Source: Pseudomonadota bacterium
GTDB lineage: Bacteria; Pseudomonadota; Gammaproteobacteria; Burkholderiales; SG8-39
NCBI GenBank assembly: GCA_025352885.1
Contig: JANXRZ010000010.1
Location: 1 to 64,000 of the forward strand
Direction: 5' to 3'
DNA: 64,000 nt
The notes under the pieces are model-generated. The model was not told the origin of the DNA. It searched no databases and was given only the letters and a program-made list of their open reading frames with translations. A program made the translations under genes and the position numbers. Shown here in pieces: positions 44,046 through 53,064 of this stretch. Each line of letters opens with the position of its first letter. Positions within the stretch are counted from its first letter, which is position 1.

Positions 44046-45067
44046 CAGAACGTGTAGCCGACCTTTGGGCTGCGCTCATGAAGGCGATCGAGGAGCGCGG
44101 CGAGCGGCCCCAGTTGCCGGTAACGCGCGCAAGCCTTTTGCAGGTACTCGAGCACCAGCGGCAAGTCGGCTAGGTAACGCTCTTTGCCGTCGCGATGGCA
44201 GAGCCGCGCGAAGATGCCGGCGACTTTCAGGTGGCGTTGAATGCCCATCCATTCGAAATCCAGGTAGAAGTCCGCGAAGTCGCTGCGCACGGGCAGGCCC
44301 GCCTTGCGCGCCTTTTCCCAGTAGCGAACGCACCAGTCGATCACGCGCTCTTCCTCCCACCGGACATAGGCGTCCTTCAGGAGCGAGGCCAGGTCATAGG
44401 TAATGGGCCCGACCACCGCATCCTGAAAATCGATGACGCCGGGCAACGGGTCGCTTACCATAAGGTTGCGCGAGTGGTAGTCGCGATGAACCGGCACCCG
44501 GGGCTGCGCGAGATTGTTCGCCACAATTGCGTCGAAGGCCTTGGCAAGCACCGTCGCATCGGCGGGTGTGGGGGTAGCGCCGAGATGGCGTGCCATATAC
44601 CACTCCGGAAAAAGGCCGAGTTCCCGGCGCAGCAGCTCTTCGTCATAAGGTGGCAGAGCCGCGTTGTCATTCGCACGCTGAATCGCAATGAGGCTGTCGA
44701 TCGCCGCCGCGTAGAGGCCGGTTGCGACATCCTCCCGCTCATCGGCTGACTTGAGCCGATCAAGGTAAGTCGTCCGGCCAAGGTCTTCGAGCAGCATGAA
44801 CCCATGCGTAGTGTTTTCCGCGTGGATCTTGGGCACATGCACGCCTGCCTCGCCGAGCAGCCGGTCGATCGTTATGAACGGCTGGCAGTCCTCCTTGCCC
44901 GGCGGCGCGTCCATCGCGATGAGCGAAGCGGCTCCATCGGCAAACGTCATGCGGAAGTAGCGGCGGAAGCTTGCATCTTCGGAGGCTGGTGCAAGCGCAA
45001 ACGCACGTCCTGGGAAGTGCCCAGCCAGCCAATCGTTCAGCAAGGACAGTCGAGAGTCGGAAACCAT
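44045..45067 (-). CDS. amgK: N-acetylmuramate/N-acetylglucosamine anomeric kinase AmgK
   Basis: Phosphorylates the anomeric carbon of MurNAc and GlcNAc released from murein, feeding MurU. It has the aminoglycoside-phosphotransferase fold. The catalytic loop is VHRDYHSRNLMV and the metal motif is VIDFQDAVVGPITYDLASLL. The N-terminal PASEDASFRRYFR is typical of this subgroup. The start at 45067 gives 340 residues. The frame is open much further upstream but there it only mirrors lptD. The place beside lptD is the same as in Pseudomonas putida. Confidence 0.92.
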   Translation of the reverse strand: MVSDSRLSLLNDWLAGHFPGRAFALAPASEDASFRRYFRMTFADGAASLIAMDAPPGKEDCQPFITIDRLLGEAGVHVPKIHAENTTHGFMLLEDLGRTTYLDRLKSADEREDVATGLYAAAIDSLIAIQRANDNAALPPYDEELLRRELGLFPEWYMARHLGATPTPADATVLAKAFDAIVANNLAQPRVPVHRDYHSRNLMVSDPLPGVIDFQDAVVGPITYDLASLLKDAYVRWEEERVIDWCVRYWEKARKAGLPVRSDFADFYLDFEWMGIQRHLKVAGIFARLCHRDGKERYLADLPLVLEYLQKACARYRQLGPLAALLDRLHERSPKVGYTF

Positions 45068-45172
45068 TGTGGAAGGCAGAACCTGCCCGCCAAACGGCCG
45101 ATGCAGAATTGCCTTATCCCGTGAATTGTGCGATTTTAGCAGCCCGAATTTCCATCCCAGCCCGTCTCCAGA

Positions 45173-47464
45173 ATGCTGCTTCCTCCGGCACGCCTGCCGG
45201 CGCTCTCCGCGGCGTGCCTTGCCGTGTGGTGTGCCGCCTTTTCGAGCGCCCTCATGGCGCAGGCGCCCTCGCAGCCTGTTCCGCCGAAAGAGAAAGGGCC
45301 CACCACGATCGACGCCGAGCGCATCGATGGCGTCATGGACATCGAGGTGTCCGGCAGCGGCAACGCAGAATTGCGCCAGGACGAGACCAGCATTTTTGGG
45401 GACCGAATCAAGTTGAACCAGGAGTTCGGTCGCATCGACGCAGACGGCGGCGTGCGCCTGCAGCAGGGCTTGGACCGATTCTCGGGCTCGCGCCTGCGGT
45501 ACGACCAGGAAACCGACACCGGCGTGATCCAGGATCCGGTGTTTTCCATTCGCGGGGGCAACAAGCCTGCGCGCGGCAAGGCCGAGCGCATCGATTTTCT
45601 CGGCAAGGGTCACTACAAGATTTTCAACGGCTCGTTCACGACGTGCGAGCCGGGGAAGGACGACTGGACCATCGAGGCCGGGTCCCTGGAACTGGATTAC
45701 AACGAGGAGTCGGCCACCGTTCGCAGCGGCCGGCTGCGTTTTCTGGACAACACCATCGCAGTGCTGCCGTGGATGAGTTTTCCGCTGGAAAAAGGGCGCA
45801 AGACCGGCCTGCTCGCGCCGGGCTACACGCAGTCCACAAGAAGCGGGCTTGAAGTCAGCACGCCGTTCTACTGGAACATTTCGCCTGAGAGCGACGCGAC
45901 CATCACGCCGCGCTATCTCAGCAAGCGCGGCACGCAATTGCAGACCGAGTACCGGTACCTCGACCCGAAATATTCGGGCTCCGCCAGTTTCGAGTACCTG
46001 CCCGACGACAAGCGGGCGGGCATCAACCGGTACGGCATGTCGCTGTACCATCAGCAGACGTTTTCGCCGAACTTGTTCGGTCGCCTCGACCTGAACCGGG
46101 TTTCGGACAGCCGGTACTTCGTCGACCTGTTCTCGAAGGTTCGCCAAACCTCCCAAGCCTCGATCCAGCGGGAAGGTTTCCTTCAATATAACGGTGACAG
46201 TTATTGGGTGCAGGGGCGTATCCAGCGCTTCCAGACCCTGCAGGATCCACTTGCGCCAATCGTAAGTCCCTATCACCGCGTGCCCCAGATCAGCTTCGGC
46301 ACGTGGAAGAACGAAGTGGCCGGCGTCGCCGATCTCGCCCTGCCGGCCGAATACGCTCGCTTCACGCACTCGACGCTTGTCGAAGGCACGCGCATCCTGA
46401 CCCGCCCCACGATTTCGGCGCCTTACCTCACGCCGGGATTTTTCTTCACGCCCAAGGCCGGGGTTCACTACGCCGGATATACCCTTGACCGGGCCGCGTT
46501 CGGCCAGCCCGAGAAGCAGAACATTACTGTTCCCTGGATGAGTGTCGACAGCGGTATGGTCTTCGAGCGGCCGATGACGTTCAGCGGCCGCAACTACACG
46601 CAGACCCTCGAGCCGCGACTGTTCTATGTCCGGGCGCCGTATCGCAACCAGGACCAGGTCCCGCTTTTCGACACGGCGCTTGCAGATTTCAACTACACGC
46701 AGCTTTTCAGCGAGAACCGGTTCGCCGGCGGAGACCGCTTCGGCGACGCGAACCAGCTTACGGCCGCAATGACCACGCGGATGCTGTTCCCGAACGGCCA
46801 GGAATTCCTCCGGGCGACGATCGGTCAGCGGTATTACTTCAGCGACGAGCGAGTGGGGCTGAACGCGCCCACCGTCGGCGTGCCGGCCGCGCTGGTGACG
46901 CCGAAATCGCCCCTGCGGACATTCGGAAACTCGGACTTGCTCGCGTCCGTTGGCGCACGGGTCGCGCAGAACTGGAATTTCGACACGACCGTCCAGTACA
47001 ACGCCCGGCTTTCACGCACAGAGCGCGCTGGCTTGAATCTGCGCTACTCCCCTGAGTTCGCAAAATTCATCAACTTCGGCTACCGGTTCACGCGCGATGC
47101 CCTGAACCCAATCGACCAGGTCGACATCTCGGGCCAGTGGCCGATCAAGGCAGGCTGGTTCGCAGTAGGCCGGTATAACTACTCCTTCCAGGACGGCCGG
47201 CTGCTTGAGGGAGTAGGTGGCCTGGAATACAACGCCGGGTGCTGGCTGGTGCGATTCGTGGTCCAACGGCTGCAAGTCGCGACTCAGCTGGCCTCCACGT
47301 CCTACTACGTCCAGCTGGAGTTGAACGATCTGGCACAGATCGGGTCAGACCCGTTCGACCTCCTGAAGCGGGCGATCCCCGGCTATACCGCGACCAATAC
47401 GCGGACCGACCAGCCCACACCGGCCAGCCTCCAGCGCAGGCTGCCTTTCGAGCAGGTGTATTGA
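45173..47464 (+). CDS. lptD: LPS-assembly outer-membrane protein LptD
   Basis: The 26-strand beta-barrel that inserts lipopolysaccharide into the outer leaflet with LptE. A signal segment ends at ALMAQA. An OstA/LptA-like beta-jellyroll occupies about residues 45-190 (TTIDAERIDGVMDIEVSGSGNAELRQDETSIFGD). The barrel follows, including LPWMSFPLEKGRKTGLLAPGY. Cysteines in FTTCEPGKDDW and NAGCWLVRFVVQR are at positions used for the inter-domain disulfide. The 763 residues are full length. SurA and DsbC, both needed for LptD folding in E. coli, are also encoded in this window. Confidence 0.97.
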   Translation: MLLPPARLPALSAACLAVWCAAFSSALMAQAPSQPVPPKEKGPTTIDAERIDGVMDIEVSGSGNAELRQDETSIFGDRIKLNQEFGRIDADGGVRLQQGLDRFSGSRLRYDQETDTGVIQDPVFSIRGGNKPARGKAERIDFLGKGHYKIFNGSFTTCEPGKDDWTIEAGSLELDYNEESATVRSGRLRFLDNTIAVLPWMSFPLEKGRKTGLLAPGYTQSTRSGLEVSTPFYWNISPESDATITPRYLSKRGTQLQTEYRYLDPKYSGSASFEYLPDDKRAGINRYGMSLYHQQTFSPNLFGRLDLNRVSDSRYFVDLFSKVRQTSQASIQREGFLQYNGDSYWVQGRIQRFQTLQDPLAPIVSPYHRVPQISFGTWKNEVAGVADLALPAEYARFTHSTLVEGTRILTRPTISAPYLTPGFFFTPKAGVHYAGYTLDRAAFGQPEKQNITVPWMSVDSGMVFERPMTFSGRNYTQTLEPRLFYVRAPYRNQDQVPLFDTALADFNYTQLFSENRFAGGDRFGDANQLTAAMTTRMLFPNGQEFLRATIGQRYYFSDERVGLNAPTVGVPAALVTPKSPLRTFGNSDLLASVGARVAQNWNFDTTVQYNARLSRTERAGLNLRYSPEFAKFINFGYRFTRDALNPIDQVDISGQWPIKAGWFAVGRYNYSFQDGRLLEGVGGLEYNAGCWLVRFVVQRLQVATQLASTSYYVQLELNDLAQIGSDPFDLLKRAIPGYTATNTRTDQPTPASLQRRLPFEQVY

Positions 47465-47471
47465 TTTGAAA

Positions 47472-48782
47472 ATGAACCGTTCCTTTTTCTCCGCGCTCGC
47501 ATTTTGTCTCGCGCTCGCGTTTGCTGCCTCGGCTGCGGCCCAACGCGTTTCGCTCGTCGATCGAATCGTGGCGGTAGTGAATAACGAAGTCGTTACGCTT
47601 TCCGAACTGAGCGAGCGTATCGCCATCGCCGAGCGGCAGCTCAAGCGCCAGAACACGCCAATGCCCGATGCGGGCGTGCTCGAGCGCCAGGTGCTCGAGC
47701 GGCTGATCCTCGAGAAGGCCCAGATCCAAATGGCGAAGGAAACGGGGCTGCGTGTCGAGGAGGTCCAGCTCGACCGGACGCTGGCCAAGATCGCCGAAAA
47801 CAACAAGATGACGCTGGCCTCGTTCCGCAAGACGCTCGAGGGAGACGGCCTCAAGTTCGATCGCTTTCGCGAGGAGATCCGAAACGAGATCATGGTTACG
47901 CGCCTGAGGGAGCGCGAAGTGGACGACAAGATCCAGATAAGCGACAGCGAGATCGACCTTTACCTGGCTGAATCGGGAGCCGCAACGACCGATGGCGATG
48001 TCGAATTCAACATTTCGCACGTCCTTGTCCGCCTGCCCGAGCAGGCCACACCCGAGAGCATCCAGGCGGCGCGCGGCCGCGCGGAAAAGGTGGTTGCGGA
48101 AGCAAAGGGCGGGGCCGATTTTGCCAAGCTCGCTGCGAGTTTTTCAGACGCCCCTGATGCGTTGGCCGGCGGTAGCATGGGATGGCGTTCCCTCGACCGG
48201 CTCCCGGAGGTATTCGCCGGGGCTCTCAAGGAGATGCGCCCCGGCGAGGTCACCCAAGTGCTGCGCAGCCCGGCCGGCTTCCACGTGTTGAAGCTCATCG
48301 ATCGCCGAGGCGCGACCAGCGCTGTGTCGAGCGCCCCGGTTCAGCAGACTCGCGCAAGGCACATCCTCATCAAGACGAGCGAAGTGGTTTCCGAAAGCGA
48401 AGCGCGACGCCGGTTGGCGGACTTGCGCGAGCGGATCGTTAATGGCGGGGATTTTGCCGAGTTCGCCCGGCTCCAGTCCGAGGACAGCACGGCGGCAAAG
48501 GGCGGCGACCTCGATTGGATCTACAAGGGCGATACCGTGCCTGAATTCGAGCGCGCCATGGATGAACTGAAGCCCGGCGAACTCAGCCAGCCGGTGAAGA
48601 CGCCTTTCGGCTACCACCTGATCCAGGTGCTAGATCGTCGCGTCGCAGATGTCAGTTCCGAGCGCCGCCGCCTCCAGGCGCGCCAGGCGCTGCGTGAGCG
48701 CCGCGCGGATGAGGCGTACCAGGACTGGCTGCGCCAATTGCGCGATCGCACGTACGTCGAAGTGCGCCTCGAGGACAAGTAG
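47472..48782 (+). CDS. surA: Periplasmic chaperone and peptidyl-prolyl isomerase SurA
   Basis: Escorts outer-membrane proteins, notably LptD, through the periplasm. The start at 47472 opens MNRSFFSALAF and a signal peptide cleaved after SAAAQ; a TTG two codons earlier is less likely. The N-terminal chaperone domain has VDRIVAVVNNEVVTLSEL. Two parvulin domains follow: one around ISHVLVRLPEQ...GSMGWRS, the other ARHILIKTSEV...GGDLDWIYKGDTVPEFE. At 436 residues it is complete. It begins seven bases after lptD. Confidence 0.97.
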   Translation: MNRSFFSALAFCLALAFAASAAAQRVSLVDRIVAVVNNEVVTLSELSERIAIAERQLKRQNTPMPDAGVLERQVLERLILEKAQIQMAKETGLRVEEVQLDRTLAKIAENNKMTLASFRKTLEGDGLKFDRFREEIRNEIMVTRLREREVDDKIQISDSEIDLYLAESGAATTDGDVEFNISHVLVRLPEQATPESIQAARGRAEKVVAEAKGGADFAKLAASFSDAPDALAGGSMGWRSLDRLPEVFAGALKEMRPGEVTQVLRSPAGFHVLKLIDRRGATSAVSSAPVQQTRARHILIKTSEVVSESEARRRLADLRERIVNGGDFAEFARLQSEDSTAAKGGDLDWIYKGDTVPEFERAMDELKPGELSQPVKTPFGYHLIQVLDRRVADVSSERRRLQARQALRERRADEAYQDWLRQLRDRTYVEVRLEDK

Positions 48783-48795
48783 GGCAAAGGAACAA

Positions 48796-48820
48796 GGGGA
48801 ACCGCCAAGGCCCGTTCCCC
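48796..48820. repeat. 7-bp hairpin between surA and pdxA
   Basis: GGGGAAC and GTTCCCC arms flank an 11-base loop, 14 bases after the surA stop. No T tract follows on either strand, so it is more likely an mRNA-stability or processing stem than a terminator. Confidence 0.4.
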
Positions 48821-48850
48821 GTGCCTCCTCCCCCACGCTAAAAGGACGTG

Positions 48851-49834
48851 ATGGCCACCAGACTTCCCGTAATCGCGCTGACCACTGGCGAACCGGCGGG
48901 AATCGGGCCCGAACTGGCGCTCAAAATCGGTCGGGAGTTTTCCGCCAGGATTGTCGCGATCGGGGACGCTGGCCTGCTGGCCGAGCGCAACAAAGCGCTG
49001 GGGCGGGATCTGCGTCCTTACGCCATGGATGCGCAGCCATCCGGGGTGGGCATCGAAGTTGCGCATGTGGCCCTCGGCCGATCGTCAAAAGCCGGTGAAC
49101 TCGACCCTTCAAACAGCTCGTACGTCCTTGCGACCCTCGATCGTGCGATCGACGGGTGCCTCGCGGGCGAATTCGATGCGATGGTGACAGCGCCGGTGCA
49201 CAAGGGGGTCATCAACGACGCCGGCATGGCATTCACGGGCCACACCGAGTATTTGGCCGAGCGGACGCGCACGGGTCACGTCGTCATGATGCTCGTCGGT
49301 GGCGGACTGCGGGTCGCGCTGGCGACCACCCACCTGCCGCTGTCAAAAGTACCTGGCGCGATTACGCAGGAAAGCCTCACTTCAACGCTCCGCGTCCTCC
49401 AGGCCGGCCTGAAAGAGCAGTTCGGCTTGAAGGCGCCCCGGATCCTGGTCTCCGGCCTCAACCCGCACAGCGGCGAGTCCGGCCATCTCGGGCGGGAAGA
49501 GATCGATGTGATCGAACCCGTGATCCGGGCGCTGATCCGCGAAGGTTTTGAGCTCGAGGGCCCGATTCCTGCCGACACGCTCTTCGTGCCTGAGCGGCTG
49601 AAGCGCGCGGACTGCGCTCTGGCCATGTTCCATGACCAGGGGCTTCCGGTTCTCAAGTACGCGAGCTTTGGCCGGGGGGTCAACGTGACGCTCGGCCTTC
49701 CCATCGTGCGTACGTCCGTGGACCACGGGACTGCGCTCGACCTGGCTGGCACCGGCCAGGCCGACGCGGGCAGCCTTGGCGAGGCCATCCGCCTGGCACT
49801 CGAAATCGTGCAGGCGCGCAGGCAAGCCGGCTGA
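48851..49834 (+). CDS. pdxA: 4-Hydroxythreonine-4-phosphate dehydrogenase
   Basis: Oxidises 4-phosphohydroxy-threonine in pyridoxal phosphate synthesis. Family segments are ALTTGEPAGIGPELALK, MVTAPVHKGVINDAG, FTGHTEYLAE, SGLNPHSGESGHLGREE and MFHDQGLPVLKY. They supply the zinc-binding histidines. The ATG at 48851 has an AAAGGA site; the GTG just before it would be too close to that site. The 327 residues match the family. The order lptD-surA-pdxA-rsmA is classical. Confidence 0.97.
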   Translation: MATRLPVIALTTGEPAGIGPELALKIGREFSARIVAIGDAGLLAERNKALGRDLRPYAMDAQPSGVGIEVAHVALGRSSKAGELDPSNSSYVLATLDRAIDGCLAGEFDAMVTAPVHKGVINDAGMAFTGHTEYLAERTRTGHVVMMLVGGGLRVALATTHLPLSKVPGAITQESLTSTLRVLQAGLKEQFGLKAPRILVSGLNPHSGESGHLGREEIDVIEPVIRALIREGFELEGPIPADTLFVPERLKRADCALAMFHDQGLPVLKYASFGRGVNVTLGLPIVRTSVDHGTALDLAGTGQADAGSLGEAIRLALEIVQARRQAG

Positions 49835-49845
49835 CATCCCGCGCG

Positions 49846-50637
49846 ATGCGCCACCTTCCGCGCAAGCGCTTCGGCCAGCACTTCCTGCACGATCCGTATG
49901 TCCTTTCCCGCATTGTCTCGGCGATCGCGCCCCGGCCCGGGGACGTTGTCGTCGAGATCGGGCCGGGCGAAGGCGCGCTCACGCGCCCGCTCCTCGAGAC
50001 ACTGTCCCACCTGACTGCGATCGAGATTGACCGTGACCTGGCCGCGTGGCTCAGCGGGGAATTCCCGGCCGAGAAGCTTTCGGTGATCGTGGCGGACGCC
50101 CTCGAGTTCGACTTCGGCACGCTTCCGGTGAACCTGCGGGTGGTGGGCAACCTGCCTTACAACGTCTCGACTCCGTTGCTCTTCCATCTCGAGAAATTCG
50201 CCAGTCGGGTGCAGGACATGCATTTCATGCTGCAGCTCGAGGTCGTAGACCGGATGGCGGCCGCGCATTCGACACCTGAGTACGGAAGGTTGTCAGTGAT
50301 GCTGCAGCGACGCTTTCGCGTCGAGCGGTTGTTCCGCGTCCCGGCGGGTGCTTTCCGCCCGCCACCCAAAGTGGAGTCGGCGGTTGTCCGCTTGACGCCG
50401 CGTCCTGCAGCCGAGATCCCGGCGCTGGATGAGAAAGTATTTGCAACCGTAGTGACCCGTGCCTTCGGCGCCCGCCGCAAGACGCTTAGGAATGCGCTGT
50501 CGTCGTTGATCGATGCCGGGGGATTGACCAGCCTGGGAGTCGACCCTGGCTTGCGGCCGGAGAATGTCTCGCCGGCCTGTTATATCAAAATCGCTATTGA
50601 AATTGCCCGGAGAGGCGCCCTGCCGTTGGATCCGTAA
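49846..50637 (+). CDS. rsmA: 16S rRNA dimethyladenosine transferase
   Basis: Dimethylates two adjacent adenosines in helix 45 of 16S rRNA late in 30S assembly. The N-terminus RKRFGQHFLHD and the SAM motif VVEIGPGEGALTRPLL are present. The catalytic NLPYNVSTPLLF and the C-terminal VPAGAFRPPPKVESAVV are diagnostic. At 263 residues it is normal. It ends the lptD operon and converges with gloA. Confidence 0.97.
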   Translation: MRHLPRKRFGQHFLHDPYVLSRIVSAIAPRPGDVVVEIGPGEGALTRPLLETLSHLTAIEIDRDLAAWLSGEFPAEKLSVIVADALEFDFGTLPVNLRVVGNLPYNVSTPLLFHLEKFASRVQDMHFMLQLEVVDRMAAAHSTPEYGRLSVMLQRRFRVERLFRVPAGAFRPPPKVESAVVRLTPRPAAEIPALDEKVFATVVTRAFGARRKTLRNALSSLIDAGGLTSLGVDPGLRPENVSPACYIKIAIEIARRGALPLDP

Positions 50638-50656
50638 AAACAAATTCGTGGAATCG

Positions 50657-51043
50657 TCAGATTTTTCGCTCGATGAACTCTATCTTGTATCCGTCCGGGT
50701 CCTCGACAAACGCGATCACCGTCGTGCCGAATTTGACCGGACCGGCCTCCCGCGTCACCTTGCCTCCGCCGGCCCTTGCTTTCTCGCAGGCGGCGGCTGC
50801 ATCGGCTACCTCGATGGCGAGGTGACCGAAGGCCGTGCCCTGGTCGTATTTCTCGGTGCCGTAGTTGTACGTCAGCTCAAGGACGGTGGTGGACGACTCT
50901 TCACCGTAGCCGACGAAAGCCAGGGTGTACTTGCCGTCCGGAACGTCCTTCTGGCGCAGGACGCGCATGCCGAGCACTTTCGTATAGAAGGCGAGAGAAC
51001 GCTCGAGGTCGCCGACGCGCAGCATGGTGTGCAGGAAACGCAT
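50657..51043 (-). CDS. gloA: Lactoylglutathione lyase (glyoxalase I)
   Basis: Converts the methylglyoxal-glutathione hemithioacetal to lactoylglutathione. The 128 residues form two vicinal-oxygen-chelate modules. The four metal ligands fall at His5, Glu56, His74 and Glu122, the same numbering as nickel-dependent E. coli Glo[21 protein letters not shown] is highly conserved. Glutathione made by GshA is the required cofactor. It is the last gene of the minus-strand run that begins at miaB, 10 bases after the YgjP-like gene. Confidence 0.97.
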   Translation of the reverse strand: MRFLHTMLRVGDLERSLAFYTKVLGMRVLRQKDVPDGKYTLAFVGYGEESSTTVLELTYNYGTEKYDQGTAFGHLAIEVADAAAACEKARAGGGKVTREAGPVKFGTTVIAFVEDPDGYKIEFIERKI

Positions 51044-51053
51044 GGTTGGATCC

Positions 51054-51824
51054 TTAAAAGACGGGCAGCGCGGCTGCAGCCAGATCGAGGCGCTGGCGCG
51101 CCGCGCGGCAGTCAGGATACAGGCTCTCGACGACTTTCCAGAAACGGCTGGAATGGTTCAGTTCGACAAGGTGAGCGACCTCATGGGCAACCACATAGTC
51201 GGCCAACGCCGGCGGCACGTGCACAAGACGCCACGACAGGCGGATCCGGCCGTCTTGCGTGCAAACACCCCATTGGGTGCGCGCATTCGAAAGCGAAACG
51301 CGGGCCTGGGGCAGGCGCAGCTGCGCCGTGTAATAGGCGACACGCGGGGCGAGGACTTCGAGCGCATGGGCTTTGAGCCCGCGAACCAGCTCGCTTCTGA
51401 CCTGCAGGCGCTCCTGCGGCTTTCTCAGCCGCAGCACCAGCCTGTCGCCCGCGAACTCCAGGTGTTTCGGACCCTGCGCCAGTTCGAGCGTAAGTGAGCG
51501 TCCGCGTACCGGGATCGACTCGCCTGGGACGCCCATGACGCGTACAGGCCGTCCGGCTTTCGCCCACTCGTCGAGCTTGCGAAAGATCCAGCGCGATTTC
51601 TCGCGCAGAAATTTTTCGATTTCCAGCCAAGGGGCATAGTGTGGCGCGGCAACAGCCAGGCCCTCCGCGTCGATTGAGATGCCGATCGTGCGACGGCCGG
51701 AGCGCCTGAAGCGGAACGCAACGACGCGCGGTCCCAGTTGCACGAGCCGTCGGTCAGGGGCCGCTTCAGGCCGCTCATCGACCGCATCGGGCCCGAACAA
51801 CGTCAGTTGCTGGGGGGCGGGCAT
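51054..51824 (-). CDS. YgjP-like metal-dependent hydrolase (DUF45/SprT-like)
   Basis: A predicted zinc-dependent protein of the YgjP/DUF45 family, 256 residues. The metal motif [16 protein letters not shown] (HExxH plus a downstream His) is clear, preceded by [20 protein letters not shown]-terminal strands include [21 protein letters not shown]. The physiological substrate is unknown. The start at 51824 has an AGGAAGAG site. It overlaps the end of plsC by 22 bases, so the two are cotranscribed. Confidence 0.9.
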   Translation of the reverse strand: MPAPQQLTLFGPDAVDERPEAAPDRRLVQLGPRVVAFRFRRSGRRTIGISIDAEGLAVAAPHYAPWLEIEKFLREKSRWIFRKLDEWAKAGRPVRVMGVPGESIPVRGRSLTLELAQGPKHLEFAGDRLVLRLRKPQERLQVRSELVRGLKAHALEVLAPRVAYYTAQLRLPQARVSLSNARTQWGVCTQDGRIRLSWRLVHVPPALADYVVAHEVAHLVELNHSSRFWKVVESLYPDCRAARQRLDLAAAALPVF

Positions 51825-52522
51825 AGCTCTTCCTGCTGGCGTTCGATCCACCTTTCTACTTCCGCGGTAACTTCAGCGGGATCCCGTCCTTGCGTCGCGA
51901 TCGGCGGTCCGATTCGCAAGGTAATCGTGCCGGGATACTTGAGGAATGCGTTCTTGCCCCAGTAAAGACCGGCGTTGTGGGCCACCGGTACTACGGGTGC
52001 GCCCGTCTGGGCTGCAAGCCATGCGCCGCCCGGCTGATACTTTCTGCGAGTGCCTGGCTCCACCCTGGTCCCCTCAGGAAAAATGACGACCCAGAACCCT
52101 TGCAAAATCCGTTCCTTGCCCAGTCGCGCCAACTGTCGAAGCGCGGCCCTAGTTTTGGCCCGGTCGATCGCGATCGGACTCATCATTGCGAGCCCCCACC
52201 CGAAAAACGGGATCCACAGCAATTCCTTTTTCAACACATGGACCTGCGGCGGGAAGACGGTTTGGAAGGCGAGCGTTTCCCAGGCGGACTGATGCTTCGA
52301 GAGAATGACGCTTGGAGTGGATGGCAGGTTTTCGCGGCCTTCGACGCGGTAATCGAGTCGGCACGTTACGCGAGCAACGGCCAGCATGATCTTCGACCAC
52401 CCCGAAATTACCCGGTAGCGTGTCATGCGTGCCAACGGAATGGTCGTCAGGCAGAGCAGCGCGTAAGGCAGGGTGACCAGGACCAGCGCGACGGCAAAGA
52501 GCGCCGATCGCAGCACTATCAT
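51803..52522 (-). CDS. plsC: 1-Acyl-sn-glycerol-3-phosphate acyltransferase
   Basis: An inner-membrane acyltransferase of phospholipid synthesis making phosphatidic acid, or a related lysophospholipid acyltransferase. An N-terminal hydrophobic helix (about 5-28) precedes the catalytic motif as SKHQSAWET (HX4-type). FPEGTRVEPG is motif III and APVVPVAHNAG motif IV. The start at 52522 overlaps the gmhB stop by ATGA; the frame is open further upstream only as a mirror of gmhB. The 239 residues fit the family. Confidence 0.93.
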   Translation of the reverse strand: MIVLRSALFAVALVLVTLPYALLCLTTIPLARMTRYRVISGWSKIMLAVARVTCRLDYRVEGRENLPSTPSVILSKHQSAWETLAFQTVFPPQVHVLKKELLWIPFFGWGLAMMSPIAIDRAKTRAALRQLARLGKERILQGFWVVIFPEGTRVEPGTRRKYQPGGAWLAAQTGAPVVPVAHNAGLYWGKNAFLKYPGTITLRIGPPIATQGRDPAEVTAEVERWIERQQEELCPPPSN

Positions 52523-53064
52523 GCGGGGCGCAGCTCCGCGAGTTGCGTCGCGAACGCGGCAAGGTCCGCGTAGATCTCGGTCGATTCCGGCAGTCCACCC
52601 GCGTCGCGCGTCTTGCGGCCCTTCCCCGTGAGCACGAGGACGGGCCGTGCGCCCGCCGCCGCGGCCGCCTGCATGTCGCGCAGGGAATCGCCGACGAAAG
52701 GCACGCCCGCGAGGGGAATATTCAGTCGCCGCTCGATCTCCTGGAGCATGCCGGGCTTGGGCTTGCGGCAGTCGCAGTTCGAGTCCGCTGCGTGCGGGCA
52801 GAAAAAGATCGCCTCGATGCGCCCGCCGGCCTGGATTGCCGCTTTGTGCATGGCATCGTGGATCGAGTTGAGCATGCTGGTGTCGAACAGCCCCCGCGCG
52901 ATGCCTGACTGGTTGGTCGCCACCACTATCCGCCAGCCGGCCTGCGTGAGGCGCGCAATGGCCTCCATGCTGCCTTTGATCGGCTTCCACTCGGCGGGCG
53001 ACTTGATGTACTGGTCGCTGTCCTGATTGATCACCCCGTCGCGGTCGAGCATCAGGAGCTTCAT
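52519..53064 (-). CDS. gmhB: D-glycero-beta-D-manno-heptose-1,7-bisphosphate 7-phosphatase
   Basis: A HAD-family phosphatase in the ADP-heptose pathway for the LPS inner core. The nucleophile motif is LLMLDRDGVINQD, followed by VVATNQSGIARG. A zinc-binding cysteine cluster is seen in CPHAADSNCDCRKPKPGM. FVGDSLRDMQAA completes the active site. The 181 residues match GmhB. It overlaps both neighbours (glyS and plsC) by ATGA. Confidence 0.95.
   Translation of the reverse strand: MKLLMLDRDGVINQDSDQYIKSPAEWKPIKGSMEAIARLTQAGWRIVVATNQSGIARGLFDTSMLNSIHDAMHKAAIQAGGRIEAIFFCPHAADSNCDCRKPKPGMLQEIERRLNIPLAGVPFVGDSLRDMQAAAAAGARPVLVLTGKGRKTRDAGGLPESTEIYADLAAFATQLAELRPA

Noticed and set aside
45068-46468. 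N-terminal extension of amgK by about 467 codons
   Set aside because: The extension lies antisense within lptD and shows no domain; the kinase fold starts at the ATG at 45067.
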